Positions 5,475 to 12,789 of a DNA stretch of 12,801 bases are shown piece by piece (the first letter of the stretch is position 1; every line of letters begins with the position of its first letter). This stretch comes from Phycisphaerales bacterium. Lineage in GTDB: Bacteria; Planctomycetota; Phycisphaerae; Phycisphaerales; SM1A02. The stretch covers positions 1-12,801 of the forward strand of contig SKZB01000450.1 of assembly GCA_007127615.1 (NCBI GenBank), in the 5' to 3' direction. The translations under genes and the position numbers were made by a program. Under the pieces are notes generated by a model. It did not search any database, was not told the DNA's origin, and saw only the letters and a list, made by a program, of their open reading frames with translations.

Positions 5475-6890
5475 TTATCCACGCCGTCCTCTCACGCGCG
5501 GCGCCGATCCGCCCTGGTCACCGGAGCTCAGGAAGCCGGAATAGTTCCGCATCAGCAGGTTCGCTTCAATCCGCTGGGTCAGATCGAGCAGCACCGACAC
5601 GACGATCAGCAGGCCCGTCCCGCCGAGGAAGCTCGCCACGAGGAACGGAATGCCCATCTGCAGCGAGATGATCGACGGAATGACGGCGATGACGGCGAGG
5701 AAGCCCGCGCCGACATACGTGACACGCTCGACCACGGTCTCCAGATACTCCGCCGTCCGCGGTCCGGGCCGCAGACCGGGTATGAAGCTGCCGGAATCGC
5801 GCAACTGCCGGGCCATGTCTTCGGGGCTGAAGACAACCGTGGTCCAGAAGTAGCTGAAAAAGTAGATCAGCGTGATTTCCAGAACCAGATAGGGATAGGC
5901 CCCGATCTGGAAATTCTGGTTCAGGAAGCTGGTCGTGGCGATCCACCAGTCGGCCGCGCCGCCCATCGTCGCGTTCCGGCTGAGGTAACCGAAAATCGAG
6001 GCGGGGAAGATCAGCAGCGAGCTGGCGAAGATGATCGGCATGACGCCGGCCTGGTTCACCCGCAGCGGCAGGTAGTGTCGCTGTCCGCCGAAAACCTTTC
6101 GGCCGCGGGTGTGCTTGGCCTGTTGAATCGGGATGCGCCGCGTCGCCACGGTGATCAGCACCGCACCGGCGACGACGATGATGAACGAGATGATCAGGAA
6201 GATCAGGCCGCCCACGCCGATCCCGGCTTCGGCCTGAAGCGAGGGCTCGAAGTTCCCGACGATCCAGGTGATCGCCGCCGGCATCTGCGCAATGATTCCT
6301 GCCGTCAGAATCAGCGACACCCCGTTCCCGATACCGAACTTGTCGATCTGCTCGCCGAGCCACATCAGAAAGATGGAGCCGGCCGTCAGACAGGTCACAC
6401 CCGACATGAAGAAGATGACGATGCTGCCCGAACCGAGAAATTCCGGCTTGACGATGTTGGAGTTGACGAGAAACTGCAGCCACATGAACGCCTGGATGAC
6501 GCACATGGCGACGGCGGCGTAGCGGGTCCACTCCGTGATTTTCGCCTGCCCCTGCGGGCCTTCGCGGCGCAGTTCCTGCAATCGCGGCACGGCCGACTGC
6601 AGAAGCTGGAAGATAATCGCGGCGGTGATGTACGGCATGATGCCGAGGCCGAAGATCGTCGACTGCATAAACGAGCCGCCCGAGAAGATCGAGGCGTACT
6701 CAAGGAAGCGGCCGAAGCCGCCGTCTTCCGCCTCGGCCTGGGCTTCGGCGAAGAGCACCATCTGCTCCTGGCTGACGCCGGGAATCGGAATCCAGAACCC
6801 GATCCGATAGACCGCGAGCACGCCGAGCGTGAAGAGCACGCGGTTCCGCAGATCGGGAACCTTGAAAATGTTCAATACCGCCTGAAGCAT
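5475..6890 (-). CDS. secY: Protein translocase subunit SecY
   Basis: Central channel subunit of the SecYEG translocon in the inner membrane, 471 aa (family about 420-490). Ten hydrophobic segments are visible. The first is at about 16-35 (VLFTLGVLAVYRIGFWIPIPG), and the plug region with SIFSGGSFMQSTIFGLGIMPYITA follows at 67-90. TM4 to TM7 follow, with the cytosolic loop RRIPIQQAKH (251-260) before LPLRVNQAGVMPIIFASS (274-291). The second large cytosolic loop, PEDMARQLRDSGSFIPGLRPG (356-376), binds ribosome and SecA; the last helices end at about 438. The tail is Gly/Arg-rich (SSGDQGGSAPRVRGRRG). It is 79 bp after rplO. GGAAAG precedes the ATG at 6890. Confidence 0.97.
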   Translation of the reverse strand: MLQAVLNIFKVPDLRNRVLFTLGVLAVYRIGFWIPIPGVSQEQMVLFAEAQAEAEDGGFGRFLEYASIFSGGSFMQSTIFGLGIMPYITAAIIFQLLQSAVPRLQELRREGPQGQAKITEWTRYAAVAMCVIQAFMWLQFLVNSNIVKPEFLGSGSIVIFFMSGVTCLTAGSIFLMWLGEQIDKFGIGNGVSLILTAGIIAQMPAAITWIVGNFEPSLQAEAGIGVGGLIFLIISFIIVVAGAVLITVATRRIPIQQAKHTRGRKVFGGQRHYLPLRVNQAGVMPIIFASSLLIFPASIFGYLSRNATMGGAADWWIATTSFLNQNFQIGAYPYLVLEITLIYFFSYFWTTVVFSPEDMARQLRDSGSFIPGLRPGPRTAEYLETVVERVTYVGAGFLAVIAVIPSIISLQMGIPFLVASFLGGTGLLIVVSVLLDLTQRIEANLLMRNYSGFLSSGDQGGSAPRVRGRRG

Positions 6891-6969
6891 GTGTCTTTCC
6901 GCTTCTTTTGCGATCAGTTCAAACCGCGGCTGTCGCCTCGATCAGATCGCGTCCTTGGGCTGGGTCGAA

Positions 6970-7524
6970 TTACGCCTCGTCCTTCCGGTCTTTTCCGGCA
7001 TCGGCCTTCTCTTTTCGCGTACTGCCGCCGTCGACCTTGGCTTGCTTCGGGCTGCGGTCGCGCATCCACTTCTTCTGAACCACTTCGGTGATGCTGCCGC
7101 CGGCCTTCTCGATCTTTTCCCGCGCCGAGGCGGAGAACTTGGCGGCGGTGACCGTGAACTTCTTGGTCAGCTCACCTTCACCGAGCACCTTGAGCGGCTG
7201 CGTGGTGTCGCGCACGATCCCCAGCGCGGCGAGTGACTCCACCGTCACCTCCGCACCGTCATCCAGACGCGCTTCGAGCGTCTTGAGATTGACCACGTGG
7301 TAGTTCTTGCGGAAGGCGGAGTTGGAGAAGCCGCGCTTGGGAATCCGGCGCGCAAAGGGCATCTGCCCGCCTTCAAAGTAAGCGCGGTAGGTATTGCCCG
7401 CACGGCTGCCGGCACCCTTGTGGCCGCGGCCGGAGGTCTTGCCCCAGCCGCTGGACTCACCGCGACCGATGCGCTTGCGGTCCTTGTATTTGCCGACCTT
7501 CTCGGTGATCTCATGGATCATCAT
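6970..7524 (-). CDS. rplO: Large ribosomal subunit protein uL15, with charged tail
   Basis: 50S assembly protein. The glycine-rich N-terminus KRIGRGESSGWGKTSGRGHK (17-36) and FEGGQMPFARRIPKRGF (50-66) are family signatures, and the core ends near residue 149. The product is 184 aa against the usual 144-150; the extra 35 or so residues form a hydrophilic Lys/Asp/Arg-rich tail. ATGs lie at 7524 and 7521, and GGAGAG about 10 nt upstream of the first favours 7524. The frame continues upstream toward rpsE but lacks homology there. The gene directly follows rpsE with a 119-bp gap, too short for the uL30 gene (rpmD) that normally lies between them. Confidence 0.95.
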   Translation of the reverse strand: MMIHEITEKVGKYKDRKRIGRGESSGWGKTSGRGHKGAGSRAGNTYRAYFEGGQMPFARRIPKRGFSNSAFRKNYHVVNLKTLEARLDDGAEVTVESLAALGIVRDTTQPLKVLGEGELTKKFTVTAAKFSASAREKIEKAGGSITEVVQKKWMRDRSPKQAKVDGGSTRKEKADAGKDRKDEA

Positions 7525-7549
7525 GGTGCTGTTCTCTCCAGCTCGGAAT

Positions 7550-7619
7550 CGTTCCGTCTTGTGACCGTTCCGATTGGCCGGAACGATCTTTCGTAAATCA
7601 AGTCGATTATCGCGTTCCG
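7550..7619 (-). other. Repeat and hairpin cluster between rpsE and rplO
   Basis: Within the 119-bp gap the heptamer CGGAACG (minus strand) occurs three times (7619-7613, 7572-7566, 7556-7550), and its complement CGTTCCG once (7585-7579). The complement pairs with the 7572-7566 copy as a 7-bp hairpin with a 6-nt loop, and could alternatively pair with the others. A GATAAT (7610-7605) resembles a -10 box, but the -35 is poor. This is where rpmD would normally be. Confidence 0.35.
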
Positions 7620-7643
7620 GCAACACATGCCGAAACGCCCATC

Positions 7644-8411
7644 TCATCCGTCGCTCTTGGCCTGGTCGCCATTGCCGCTGCCGGAGGATGATGAATCTCC
7701 GCCGCCACCGCCGCCGCCACCGGATGCTTCGGCCGGAGCCGGGCCACGACGTCCGCGTCCTCCGCCGCCACCGCCGCGTCCGCCCTTGCCGCCGCGACGT
7801 CCGCCGCGGCCGCCCTTGTTGTCCTGGCCGACGACGTTCACCGGAGCGGCGGCCTTCTCGCCGGTACTCTCGGTGGCCGGCATGAACGCCTTACCGCGTT
7901 CGATGGACTCTTCCACCTCGGTCGCACCGAGCTCAACGCCGCGGAGCGCTTCGATCTGCTCCTTGTGACGGAGTTGTTCGAGCCCGTTGATGACGGCCTT
8001 GACGAGGTTCTTCGGATTGGTGGATCCAAACGACTTGGTCAGACAATCCTGAATGCCCATCATTTCCAGGGGAGCACGAACGGCCGCCCCGGCAATGACA
8101 CCGGTACCGGGCGAAGCGGGCAACAGCCGCACTTCGCACGCGCCGAAGCGACCGGTCACGGCGTGGGGAATCGTGTGCCCGATCATCGGGAAACGCTGCA
8201 TTTTGCGCTTGGCGACCTTCTGGGCCTTCTCGATGGCCTGCGGAACCTGATTGGCCTTGCCGTACCCGAGGCCGACACTGCCCTGCCGATCGCCGACAAC
8301 CACGAGCGAACTGAAGCTGAAGCGTCGTCCGCCCTTGACCGTGGCGGCGGTTCGGTACACGCCGACCGTGGTGGACTCGAGTGATGATGTTGCGTCGAGG
8401 ACTTCTGCCAT
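7644..8411 (-). CDS. rpsE: Small ribosomal subunit protein uS5, with Gly/Arg-rich tail
   Basis: 30S protein at the mRNA entry channel that contributes to decoding fidelity. The double-stranded RNA-binding half is seen in [20 protein letters not shown] (25-44) and [18 protein letters not shown] (46-63). The second domain shows [21 protein letters not shown] (99-119) and [14 protein letters not shown] (126-139). It is 255 aa, about 90 longer than the usual 165-175. The extra C-terminus has a linker (about 165-198), then RGG-like repeats (199-223: [20 protein letters not shown] and onward), a poly-Gly run (231-238) and a Ser/Gly end, probably disordered. AGGA lies 8 nt before the ATG. The rplR gap upstream holds an 8-bp hairpin. 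Confidence 0.95.
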   Translation of the reverse strand: MAEVLDATSSLESTTVGVYRTAATVKGGRRFSFSSLVVVGDRQGSVGLGYGKANQVPQAIEKAQKVAKRKMQRFPMIGHTIPHAVTGRFGACEVRLLPASPGTGVIAGAAVRAPLEMMGIQDCLTKSFGSTNPKNLVKAVINGLEQLRHKEQIEALRGVELGATEVEESIERGKAFMPATESTGEKAAAPVNVVGQDNKGGRGGRRGGKGGRGGGGGGRGRRGPAPAEASGGGGGGGGDSSSSGSGNGDQAKSDG

Positions 8412-8439
8412 GAGTACTGTCCTGTTCCTTGCCTGCTGA

Positions 8440-8460
8440 GCCGGATCGAACTGATCCGGC
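8440..8460 (-). other. Perfect stem-loop between rplR and rpsE
   Basis: GCCGGATC / GATCCGGC (8460-8453 with 8447-8440) form an 8-bp perfect stem around a 5-nt loop in the 77-bp gap. No U-tract follows on either strand, so it is not an intrinsic terminator. It could be an RNA-processing or spacing hairpin upstream of the rpsE Shine-Dalgarno sequence. Confidence 0.5.
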
Positions 8461-8488
8461 GGGTGGTTCGTTCACGTTCCGGCCTGTC

Positions 8489-8851
8489 TCAGAACCGGAG
8501 CCCGCCTTCGCGGGCCGCATCGGCGATGGCCTTGATCCGGCCGTGATAGCGGAACCCGTTGCGATCGAAGATGACCGTTTCGACGCCCGCGCCCTTGGCG
8601 CGCTCGGCGATGGCCTGACCGACCTGCACCGCGGCATCGCAGTTGCCGCCGTGCGCGGCTTTGTTGTCCTTCTCGACCGTCGAAGCGGACACAATGGTCT
8701 TGCCGTCGAGGTCGTTGATCACCTGGGCGTAGATGTGACGGCTGCTGCGGAAGACGGTCAATCGCGGCCTTTCGTTCGTCCCGAAAAGGCGCTTGCGAAT
8801 GCCGCGCTTGCGTCGGCTGCGTCGGAGTCGTCGGAGTTGATAGTTCTTCAT
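8489..8851 (-). CDS. rplR: Large ribosomal subunit protein uL18
   Basis: 5S rRNA-binding protein of the 50S central protuberance. It is 120 aa, the usual length. The Arg-rich N-terminus ([20 protein letters not shown]) binds 5S r[23 protein letters not shown] (28-47) and the end [26 protein letters not shown] are the family signatures. GAGGAA 8 nt before the ATG supports the start. It begins 20 bp after rplF, in the normal rplF-rplR-rpsE order. Confidence 0.96.
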   Translation of the reverse strand: MKNYQLRRLRRSRRKRGIRKRLFGTNERPRLTVFRSSRHIYAQVINDLDGKTIVSASTVEKDNKAAHGGNCDAAVQVGQAIAERAKGAGVETVIFDRNGFRYHGRIKAIADAAREGGLRF

Positions 8852-8871
8852 GACGGATTTCCTCTTCCGGC

Positions 8872-9429
8872 TTACGCGCCGAAGACCTTCCCCTGCTTGC
8901 GGATGATGATTTCATCCGTGTACTTGATACCTTTGCCGTTGTACGGTTCCGGCGGACGCCGGGAACGAATGTCCGCGGCGAACTGACCGACGGCCTGCTT
9001 GTCCGGTCCGCTGACGGTGACCGTGTTCCCTTCGATGACGTACGCCACGCCTTCGGGGGGCTTCATATCCACCGGGTGGCAGTAACCGATATTGAGCTGA
9101 ATGTCCTTGCCCTGCGGTTTGGCGTTCCAGCCCACGCCGATGATCTCGAGCTTCTTCGAATACCCCTCGGTCACGCCGGTGATCATGTTCTGAATGCGGG
9201 CGCGAACGGTGCCCCAGTACGCGCGCATCTGGCGTATCTTCGCCTTGGCTTCGGGAATCGAGCAGGTGATGGCATTCTCCCCTTCTTCCCACGTCACATC
9301 GACTTCCGGGCGGTACTCGTAACTGAGTTTGCCCTTCGGACCTTCGATCACGATCTGACGCGTCTTCGGATCAAGGTTGACCTTGACACCGGAGGGGACG
9401 CTGATGGGTTTTTTTCCGATTCTGGACAT
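8872..9429 (-). CDS. rplF: Large ribosomal subunit protein uL6
   Basis: 50S protein near the factor-binding site, made of two similar domains. It is 185 aa, close to the usual 176-184. [17 protein letters not shown] starts the first domain; [20 protein letters not shown] (85-104) opens the second. The C-terminal signature is [19 protein letters not shown] (156-174), and the protein ends [13 protein letters not shown] 6-7 nt upstream of the ATG lies in the sequence TTCGTGAAGG, which recurs before rpsK. It is 61 bp after rpsH. Confidence 0.96.
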   Translation of the reverse strand: MSRIGKKPISVPSGVKVNLDPKTRQIVIEGPKGKLSYEYRPEVDVTWEEGENAITCSIPEAKAKIRQMRAYWGTVRARIQNMITGVTEGYSKKLEIIGVGWNAKPQGKDIQLNIGYCHPVDMKPPEGVAYVIEGNTVTVSGPDKQAVGQFAADIRSRRPPEPYNGKGIKYTDEIIIRKQGKVFGA

Positions 9430-9490
9430 GGTTCACCTTCACGAACTTGGGTGCGATCTCTCTTCGGGAGCGGGCTCTGCCGGTTCGGGC

Positions 9491-9889
9491 TCAGGTCACG
9501 ATGGCGACGACTTCACCGCCGACACTTTCCTCGCGGCACTTGCGATCACTGAAGACGCCGCGGCTGGTCGAGACGATGGCGATCCCCATGCCCTGCAGCG
9601 GCCGGGGCAGATCATCCTTGCCGCCGTAAACCCGTCTTCCGGGCTTGGAGTAGCGATCGATCGAACTGATCAGATGTTCGCCGCGCGGGCCGTACTTGAG
9701 GTCGATCTTGAGCACGCCCTGACGGCCATCATCAACGACGTCGAAACTCTTGATGTATCCCTCGTCCACGAGCACCTGCGCGACGCCGCGGTTGAGCTTG
9801 TTGTTGAGACACTTGACGGACTTGGCGCTGTTCCGACTGGCGTTTCGGATACGCGTCAGCATGTCAGCGGTGAGGTCTTGCTGCGACAT
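9491..9889 (-). CDS. rpsH: Small ribosomal subunit protein uS8
   Basis: 16S rRNA-binding assembly protein of the 30S platform; in E. coli it is also the repressor of the spc operon. It is 132 aa, the usual length. The N-terminus holds DMLTRIRNASR (9-19). The C-terminal RNA-binding signature is STSRGVFSDRKCREESVGGE (107-126). GGAG 7 nt upstream of the ATG fixes the start. It lies 82 bp after rpsN. In E. coli uS8 binds its mRNA near the rplX-rplE junction; the rplX-rplE gap here shows no hairpin I can match to that site by eye. Confidence 0.96.
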   Translation of the reverse strand: MSQQDLTADMLTRIRNASRNSAKSVKCLNNKLNRGVAQVLVDEGYIKSFDVVDDGRQGVLKIDLKYGPRGEHLISSIDRYSKPGRRVYGGKDDLPRPLQGMGIAIVSTSRGVFSDRKCREESVGGEVVAIVT

Positions 9890-9971
9890 TGATCACTCCT
9901 GCAAATCGAGTCGGCCGTATCCAACGGATGGACGTGCCGCTCGCGGTCGTTCGTTCGTTACCCGTCGTGGT

Positions 9972-10157
9972 TTACCAGCTCGCCTTCCGCATGCCGGGGA
10001 TCATGCCCTGCAGGGCGAGTTCCCGCAGAACGATGCGGCTGACCCCGAACTTCCGGTACACGCCGCGCGATCGGCCGCTGATCTGACAGCGGTTGACCTT
10101 TCGGCTCGAAAACTTCGGTTCCTTCTTCATCTTGGCGAACTTTGCTTTACTGGCCAT
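9972..10157 (-). CDS. rpsN: Small ribosomal subunit protein uS14, short form lacking zinc ligands
   Basis: Head protein of the 30S subunit. At 61 aa it has the size and layout of the short zinc-binding class: KPKF-like EPKFSS (13-18), [20 protein letters not shown] (34-53), ending PGMRKASW. The zinc class needs CxxC...CxxC. Here only C24 remains; the other positions read S27, S40 and V43 (RCQIS and VSRIV), so three of four ligands are lost. AAGG upstream of the ATG (GAGGAAGG, spacer about 9) supports the start. The place between rplE and rpsH is canonical. Both C-plus and C-minus uS14 classes are known; this is a C-minus short form and the only uS14 visible here. Confidence 0.95.
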   Translation of the reverse strand: MASKAKFAKMKKEPKFSSRKVNRCQISGRSRGVYRKFGVSRIVLRELALQGMIPGMRKASW

Positions 10158-10211
10158 ACGTCTTTGCCTTCCTCAGTGGGGGCGAAAATTCGGGTGCTCA
10201 TGCGAAACGGT

Positions 10212-10838
10212 TCAGCCCTGCAACTCGGCGACGGGCTTCTCGCCTTCCTTTCGAACGAAGGGCATACCGAGCTGCTCCAGGGCGAACCGGCTCATCTCCG
10301 GGTTCGAGCGTTCGAAAACGATATTGATGTTCATGCCGTGAACGAAATTGGTGTTGGCCATATTGATCTCCGGCCAGACCGCCTGTTCGTTCAGGCCGAG
10401 CGAATACGTCCCCGCTTTGTCGAAGGAGGAATCCTTCACGCCACGGAAGTCCTTGATACGCGGGATCGCCAGGTTCATCAGACGATCCAGAAAATGCCAC
10501 ATCCGGTCGCGTCGCAAGGTAACCATAAAGCTCGACGGCGCGCCTTCACGCACCTTGAAGTTCGCCACCGACTTCTTCGCGAGGACCATGACCGGCTTCT
10601 GGCCGGAGATCGTCGTCAGGGTGTCGATGATCGTGTCGCGGACTTCCGGCTTGAGCTTCTGGTTCTCAAGGAACCGGCCCACGCCGCAGTTCACGACGAC
10701 CTTCTCGATCTTCGGCACTTCATGCCGGTTCTTGAGACCGAACTTCTCCATCAGCTTGGGCGTCATCGCCTCTTCATATCGCTGCTGAAGCCGCGGCTTT
10801 TCGCGCTGTTGGGTCGGGGTTTCTGTCTGGGCAACCAT
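10212..10838 (-). CDS. rplE: Large ribosomal subunit protein uL5
   Basis: 5S rRNA-binding protein of the central protuberance that touches P-site tRNA. It is 208 aa against the usual 179-185, with a polar N-terminal extension of roughly 15-25 residues (VAQTETPTQQREKPR). Family features are KIEKVVVNCGVGR (43-55), ISGQKPVMVLAKKSVANFKV (77-96), RRDRMWHFLDRLMNLAIPRI (108-127) and DFRGV. The ATG at 10838 is preferred, but no clear Shine-Dalgarno lies upstream. An in-frame GTG at 10847 would add three residues. The 83-bp gap before it contains a 13-bp tandem repeat. Confidence 0.95.
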   Translation of the reverse strand: MVAQTETPTQQREKPRLQQRYEEAMTPKLMEKFGLKNRHEVPKIEKVVVNCGVGRFLENQKLKPEVRDTIIDTLTTISGQKPVMVLAKKSVANFKVREGAPSSFMVTLRRDRMWHFLDRLMNLAIPRIKDFRGVKDSSFDKAGTYSLGLNEQAVWPEINMANTNFVHGMNINIVFERSNPEMSRFALEQLGMPFVRKEGEKPVAELQG

Positions 10839-10850
10839 GGTGATCACTTT

Positions 10851-10881
10851 CTTGCTTGACTGGCTTGCTTGACTGGCTTGC
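10851..10881 (-). repeat. 13-bp tandem repeat upstream of rplE
   Basis: The plus-strand unit CTTGCTTGACTGG occurs twice in a row (10851-10863, 10864-10876), followed by the first five bases of a third copy (10877-10881). It ends 12 nt before the rplE ATG, where a Shine-Dalgarno sequence would be expected but is weak. The repeat is seen directly; any role is unknown. Confidence 0.85.
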
Positions 10882-10921
10882 GGAACCGGCCTTCACCCTC
10901 AAGGGCGAGAAACGGCTGAAA

Positions 10922-11308
10922 TCACTCCGGGGCTTCCGGCGTGGCGGGTTTTTCCTTGACCTTCACCTGCGGCGGAGCGCTCTTCTCACCCCGTAACGTG
11001 TGCAGCACCTGGCCGCCGCGTGCGGCGACGCGCACCTTCGTTCCGTCCTTGCGCTTCTCGAAACGCACTCGGGTCGGCTTGCCGTCCACCACGGGGCTGA
11101 CGTTGCTGATGTGGATCGGCGATTCCCGCCGCAGCAGACCGCCCTTCGGGCTCTGCTGGGTCGGCTTGACGTGCTTGGTCCGGATGTTGACGCCCTGCAC
11201 GACGACGGAATCCTTTTCGCCGATGACGCGCAGAACCTGGCCGGTCGCGCCCCGATCGTTTCCGGCGGTCACCATGACGGTATCACCTTTTCGAATATGA
11301 CGCGGCAT
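10922..11308 (-). CDS. rplX: Large ribosomal subunit protein uL24
   Basis: 50S assembly initiator that binds the 5' end of 23S rRNA. It is 128 aa, longer than the usual 100-110. The KOW motif is near the N-terminus (HIRKGDTVMVTAGNDRGATG, 4-23), followed by VQGVNIRTKHVKPTQQSPKG (37-56) and ESPIHISNVSPV (62-73). The last 20 or so residues (KSAPPQVKVKEKPATPEAPE) are a Lys/Pro/Glu-rich tail. The ATG lies 2 bp after the rplN stop, and its Shine-Dalgarno GGAGGT sits inside the 3' end of rplN, which suggests translational coupling. Confidence 0.96.
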   Translation of the reverse strand: MPRHIRKGDTVMVTAGNDRGATGQVLRVIGEKDSVVVQGVNIRTKHVKPTQQSPKGGLLRRESPIHISNVSPVVDGKPTRVRFEKRKDGTKVRVAARGGQVLHTLRGEKSAPPQVKVKEKPATPEAPE

Positions 11309-11310
11309 GT

Positions 11311-11697
11311 TCAGACAACCTCCGATGCGAGCGAAACGATCTTCATGTAATTCTTCTCACGCAGCTCACGGGCAACGGCGCCGAAAATGCGGGTCCCCTT
11401 GGGGTTGCCGTCATCATTGATGAGCACGCAGGCGTTGGAGTCGAAGCGAACGTACGACCCGTCCTCGCGTCGCGCGGGATACTTGGTTCGGACGATGACC
11501 GCCCGGACCTTGTCGCCGGACTTCACATCGCCGTTGGGCAGGGCTTTCTTCACCGAGCAGACGACGCGATCGCCGACGCCGGCCGATCGCCGGGTGAACT
11601 TGCCTCGGGCGGTCGATCCGCCGAGCACGCCGATCACGAGCACCTCTTTGGCGCCACTGTTGTCGGCTACGTTGAGTCGGGATTCTTTCTGAATCAT
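11311..11697 (-). CDS. rplN: Large ribosomal subunit protein uL14
   Basis: Conserved 50S protein at the subunit interface (bridge B8). It is 128 aa, slightly above the usual 122-123. [20 protein letters not shown] opens it. [20 protein letters not shown] (78-97) and the ending [16 protein letters not shown] are signatures. About six extra residues (around TARGKFT, 29-35) sit after VLGGS, where E. coli has a single residue before RRYAGVGD. The frame is open further upstream to 11811, but this ATG gives the family N-terminus and has AGGA 8 nt upstream. Confidence 0.96.
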   Translation of the reverse strand: MIQKESRLNVADNSGAKEVLVIGVLGGSTARGKFTRRSAGVGDRVVCSVKKALPNGDVKSGDKVRAVIVRTKYPARREDGSYVRFDSNACVLINDDGNPKGTRIFGAVARELREKNYMKIVSLASEVV

Positions 11698-11738
11698 AAC
11701 GGGGGTCCTGAATCGTTCTTGCGAACGGCGAGCTTCGA

Positions 11739-12023
11739 TCAGACAGTCGGGACGGCCGACTCCACCACCCGGACGAGCGCCCAGGATTTGGTCTTGGAAA
11801 TCGGGCGGCACTCGGCGATCTCCACGCGGTCGCCCTTCTTGGATGCATTCTCCGCGTCGTGCACGTGCAGCACCGTCCGCCGACGGATGTACTTGCCGTA
11901 CTTCGGATGCTTGGCGCTGTAGGTGATTGCGACCTTGCGCGTCTTGTCGCGCGCATCGGATTCGACGATACCGACGCGACGGAGCGAACGCTCGGGAATG
12001 CTGATTTCTTTGGTCTTCGGCAC
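11739..12023 (-). CDS. rpsQ: Small ribosomal subunit protein uS17, GTG start
   Basis: 16S rRNA-binding assembly protein of the 30S body. It is 94 aa, within the family range of about 80-110. [20 protein letters not shown] (15-34) is the first strand pair, [19 protein letters not shown] (41-59) the central signature, and [20 protein letters not shown] (63-82) the end of the OB-fold. The start codon is GTG (12023-12021), not ATG; AGAGGT 7 nt upstream supports it and no in-frame ATG is nearby. It lies 34 bp after rpmC and 41 bp before rplN. Confidence 0.95.
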   Translation of the reverse strand: MPKTKEISIPERSLRRVGIVESDARDKTRKVAITYSAKHPKYGKYIRRRTVLHVHDAENASKKGDRVEIAECRPISKTKSWALVRVVESAVPTV

Positions 12024-12057
12024 GATGGCTACCTCTTCAAACGAACGGGAGACCGGC

Positions 12058-12267
12058 TTACGCCTTGGCCGCCTTCTGATTCTGCAATGTGAGCACGCGA
12101 GCCAGTTCCTGCCGCAGCTTCTTGAACTGCGAGGTATCGGTGATCTTCTCCGTCACCGCCTGGGCGCGAAGTTCGAAGTGCTTCCTGCGGAGACGGTCCG
12201 CCTCGATCTGAAGCTCTTCTTCACTCAGCTTGCGCAACTCTTTGATCTTCAACTTCTGTTTCTTCAT
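12058..12267 (-). CDS. rpmC: Large ribosomal subunit protein uL29
   Basis: Small helical-hairpin protein near the peptide exit tunnel, a docking place for nascent-chain factors. It is 69 aa, the usual 60-70. It begins [20 protein letters not shown], with two long helices and the signature [20 protein letters not shown] (29-48), followed by a Leu/Arg helix ending [12 protein letters not shown] about 8 nt upstream of the ATG at 12267 supports the start; the frame is open further upstream without homology. It lies between rplP and rpsQ as usual. Confidence 0.95.
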   Translation of the reverse strand: MKKQKLKIKELRKLSEEELQIEADRLRRKHFELRAQAVTEKITDTSQFKKLRQELARVLTLQNQKAAKA

Positions 12268-12331
12268 GATCCGACCCTTACGGGAGCAGTGAACATTCTT
12301 TCCTTGGCCGAAGGTGCCGGCGGCCCGTTCC

Positions 12332-12751
12332 TTACACCGCCAGGCGGCGACCGACGAACCGGCAACGAACCGGCATCTTGTGGGCGATACGCGCCATCGC
12401 CTGCTTGGCCGTGTCCTCCGGGACGCCGGCAATCTCGAACAGCATCGTGCCGGGCTTCACCCGGGCGGCCCAGAAATCGGTGTCCGCCTTGCCCTTGCCC
12501 ATGCGCGTTTCCAGCGGCTTCTTCGAGATCGGCTTGTCCGGGAAGACCCGGATGTACACCTTGCCCTGACGACGCAGGAAGTGCTGGGCGGCAATTCGGC
12601 CGGCCTCAATCTGACGCGCGCTGATCCAGTGCGTGTCCAGCGACTGCAGGCCGAAATCACCGTACGCAACGTAGTTGCCACGCGTTGCGTTTCCGCGCAT
12701 TTTTCCGCGCATCTGTTTGCGGAACTTGACTCGTTTCGGCATCCGGGGCAT
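12332..12751 (-). CDS. rplP: Large ribosomal subunit protein uL16
   Basis: 50S protein at the A-site tRNA elbow and peptidyl-transferase support. It is 139 aa, the usual 136-144. PKRVKFRKQMRGKMRGNATR (5-24), ISARQIEAGRIA (43-54), and VYIRVFPDKPISKKPLETRM followed by GKGKADTDFWAARVKPG are signatures. Two ATGs lie at 12751 and 12742; AGGAG 9 nt before the first makes 12751 the better start. rpsC should precede it; at most its stop codon could lie at the extreme right edge, which I cannot confirm. Confidence 0.95.
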   Translation of the reverse strand: MPRMPKRVKFRKQMRGKMRGNATRGNYVAYGDFGLQSLDTHWISARQIEAGRIAAQHFLRRQGKVYIRVFPDKPISKKPLETRMGKGKADTDFWAARVKPGTMLFEIAGVPEDTAKQAMARIAHKMPVRCRFVGRRLAV

Positions 12752-12772
12752 CGGATGAAACTCCTGTGACTC

Positions 12773-12789
12773 TCGGTCCGGCGGACCGA
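12773..12789 (-). other. Small stem-loop upstream of rplP
   Basis: TCGGTCC / GGACCGA form a 7-bp stem with a 3-nt loop just before the rplP Shine-Dalgarno sequence. No U-tract follows. It is probably an intergenic mRNA hairpin between rpsC and rplP. Confidence 0.4.

Noticed and set aside
5240..5482. 80-codon minus-strand frame in the secY-infA gap
   Set aside because: It starts inside the secY 3' end, spans the promoter, and has no Shine-Dalgarno or recognisable domain.
5109..7091. Plus-strand open frame of 660 codons opposite secY
   Set aside because: It is the antisense of clear secY and infA coding sequence. Its composition (rich in Arg, Asp, His, Glu) is typical of a GC-rich shadow frame, and it has no homology or start context I can recognise.
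11311..11811. Extended uL14 start at 11811
   Set aside because: The extra 38 residues overlap rpsQ and have no similarity to uL14. The ATG at 11697 has a proper Shine-Dalgarno and the family N-terminus.
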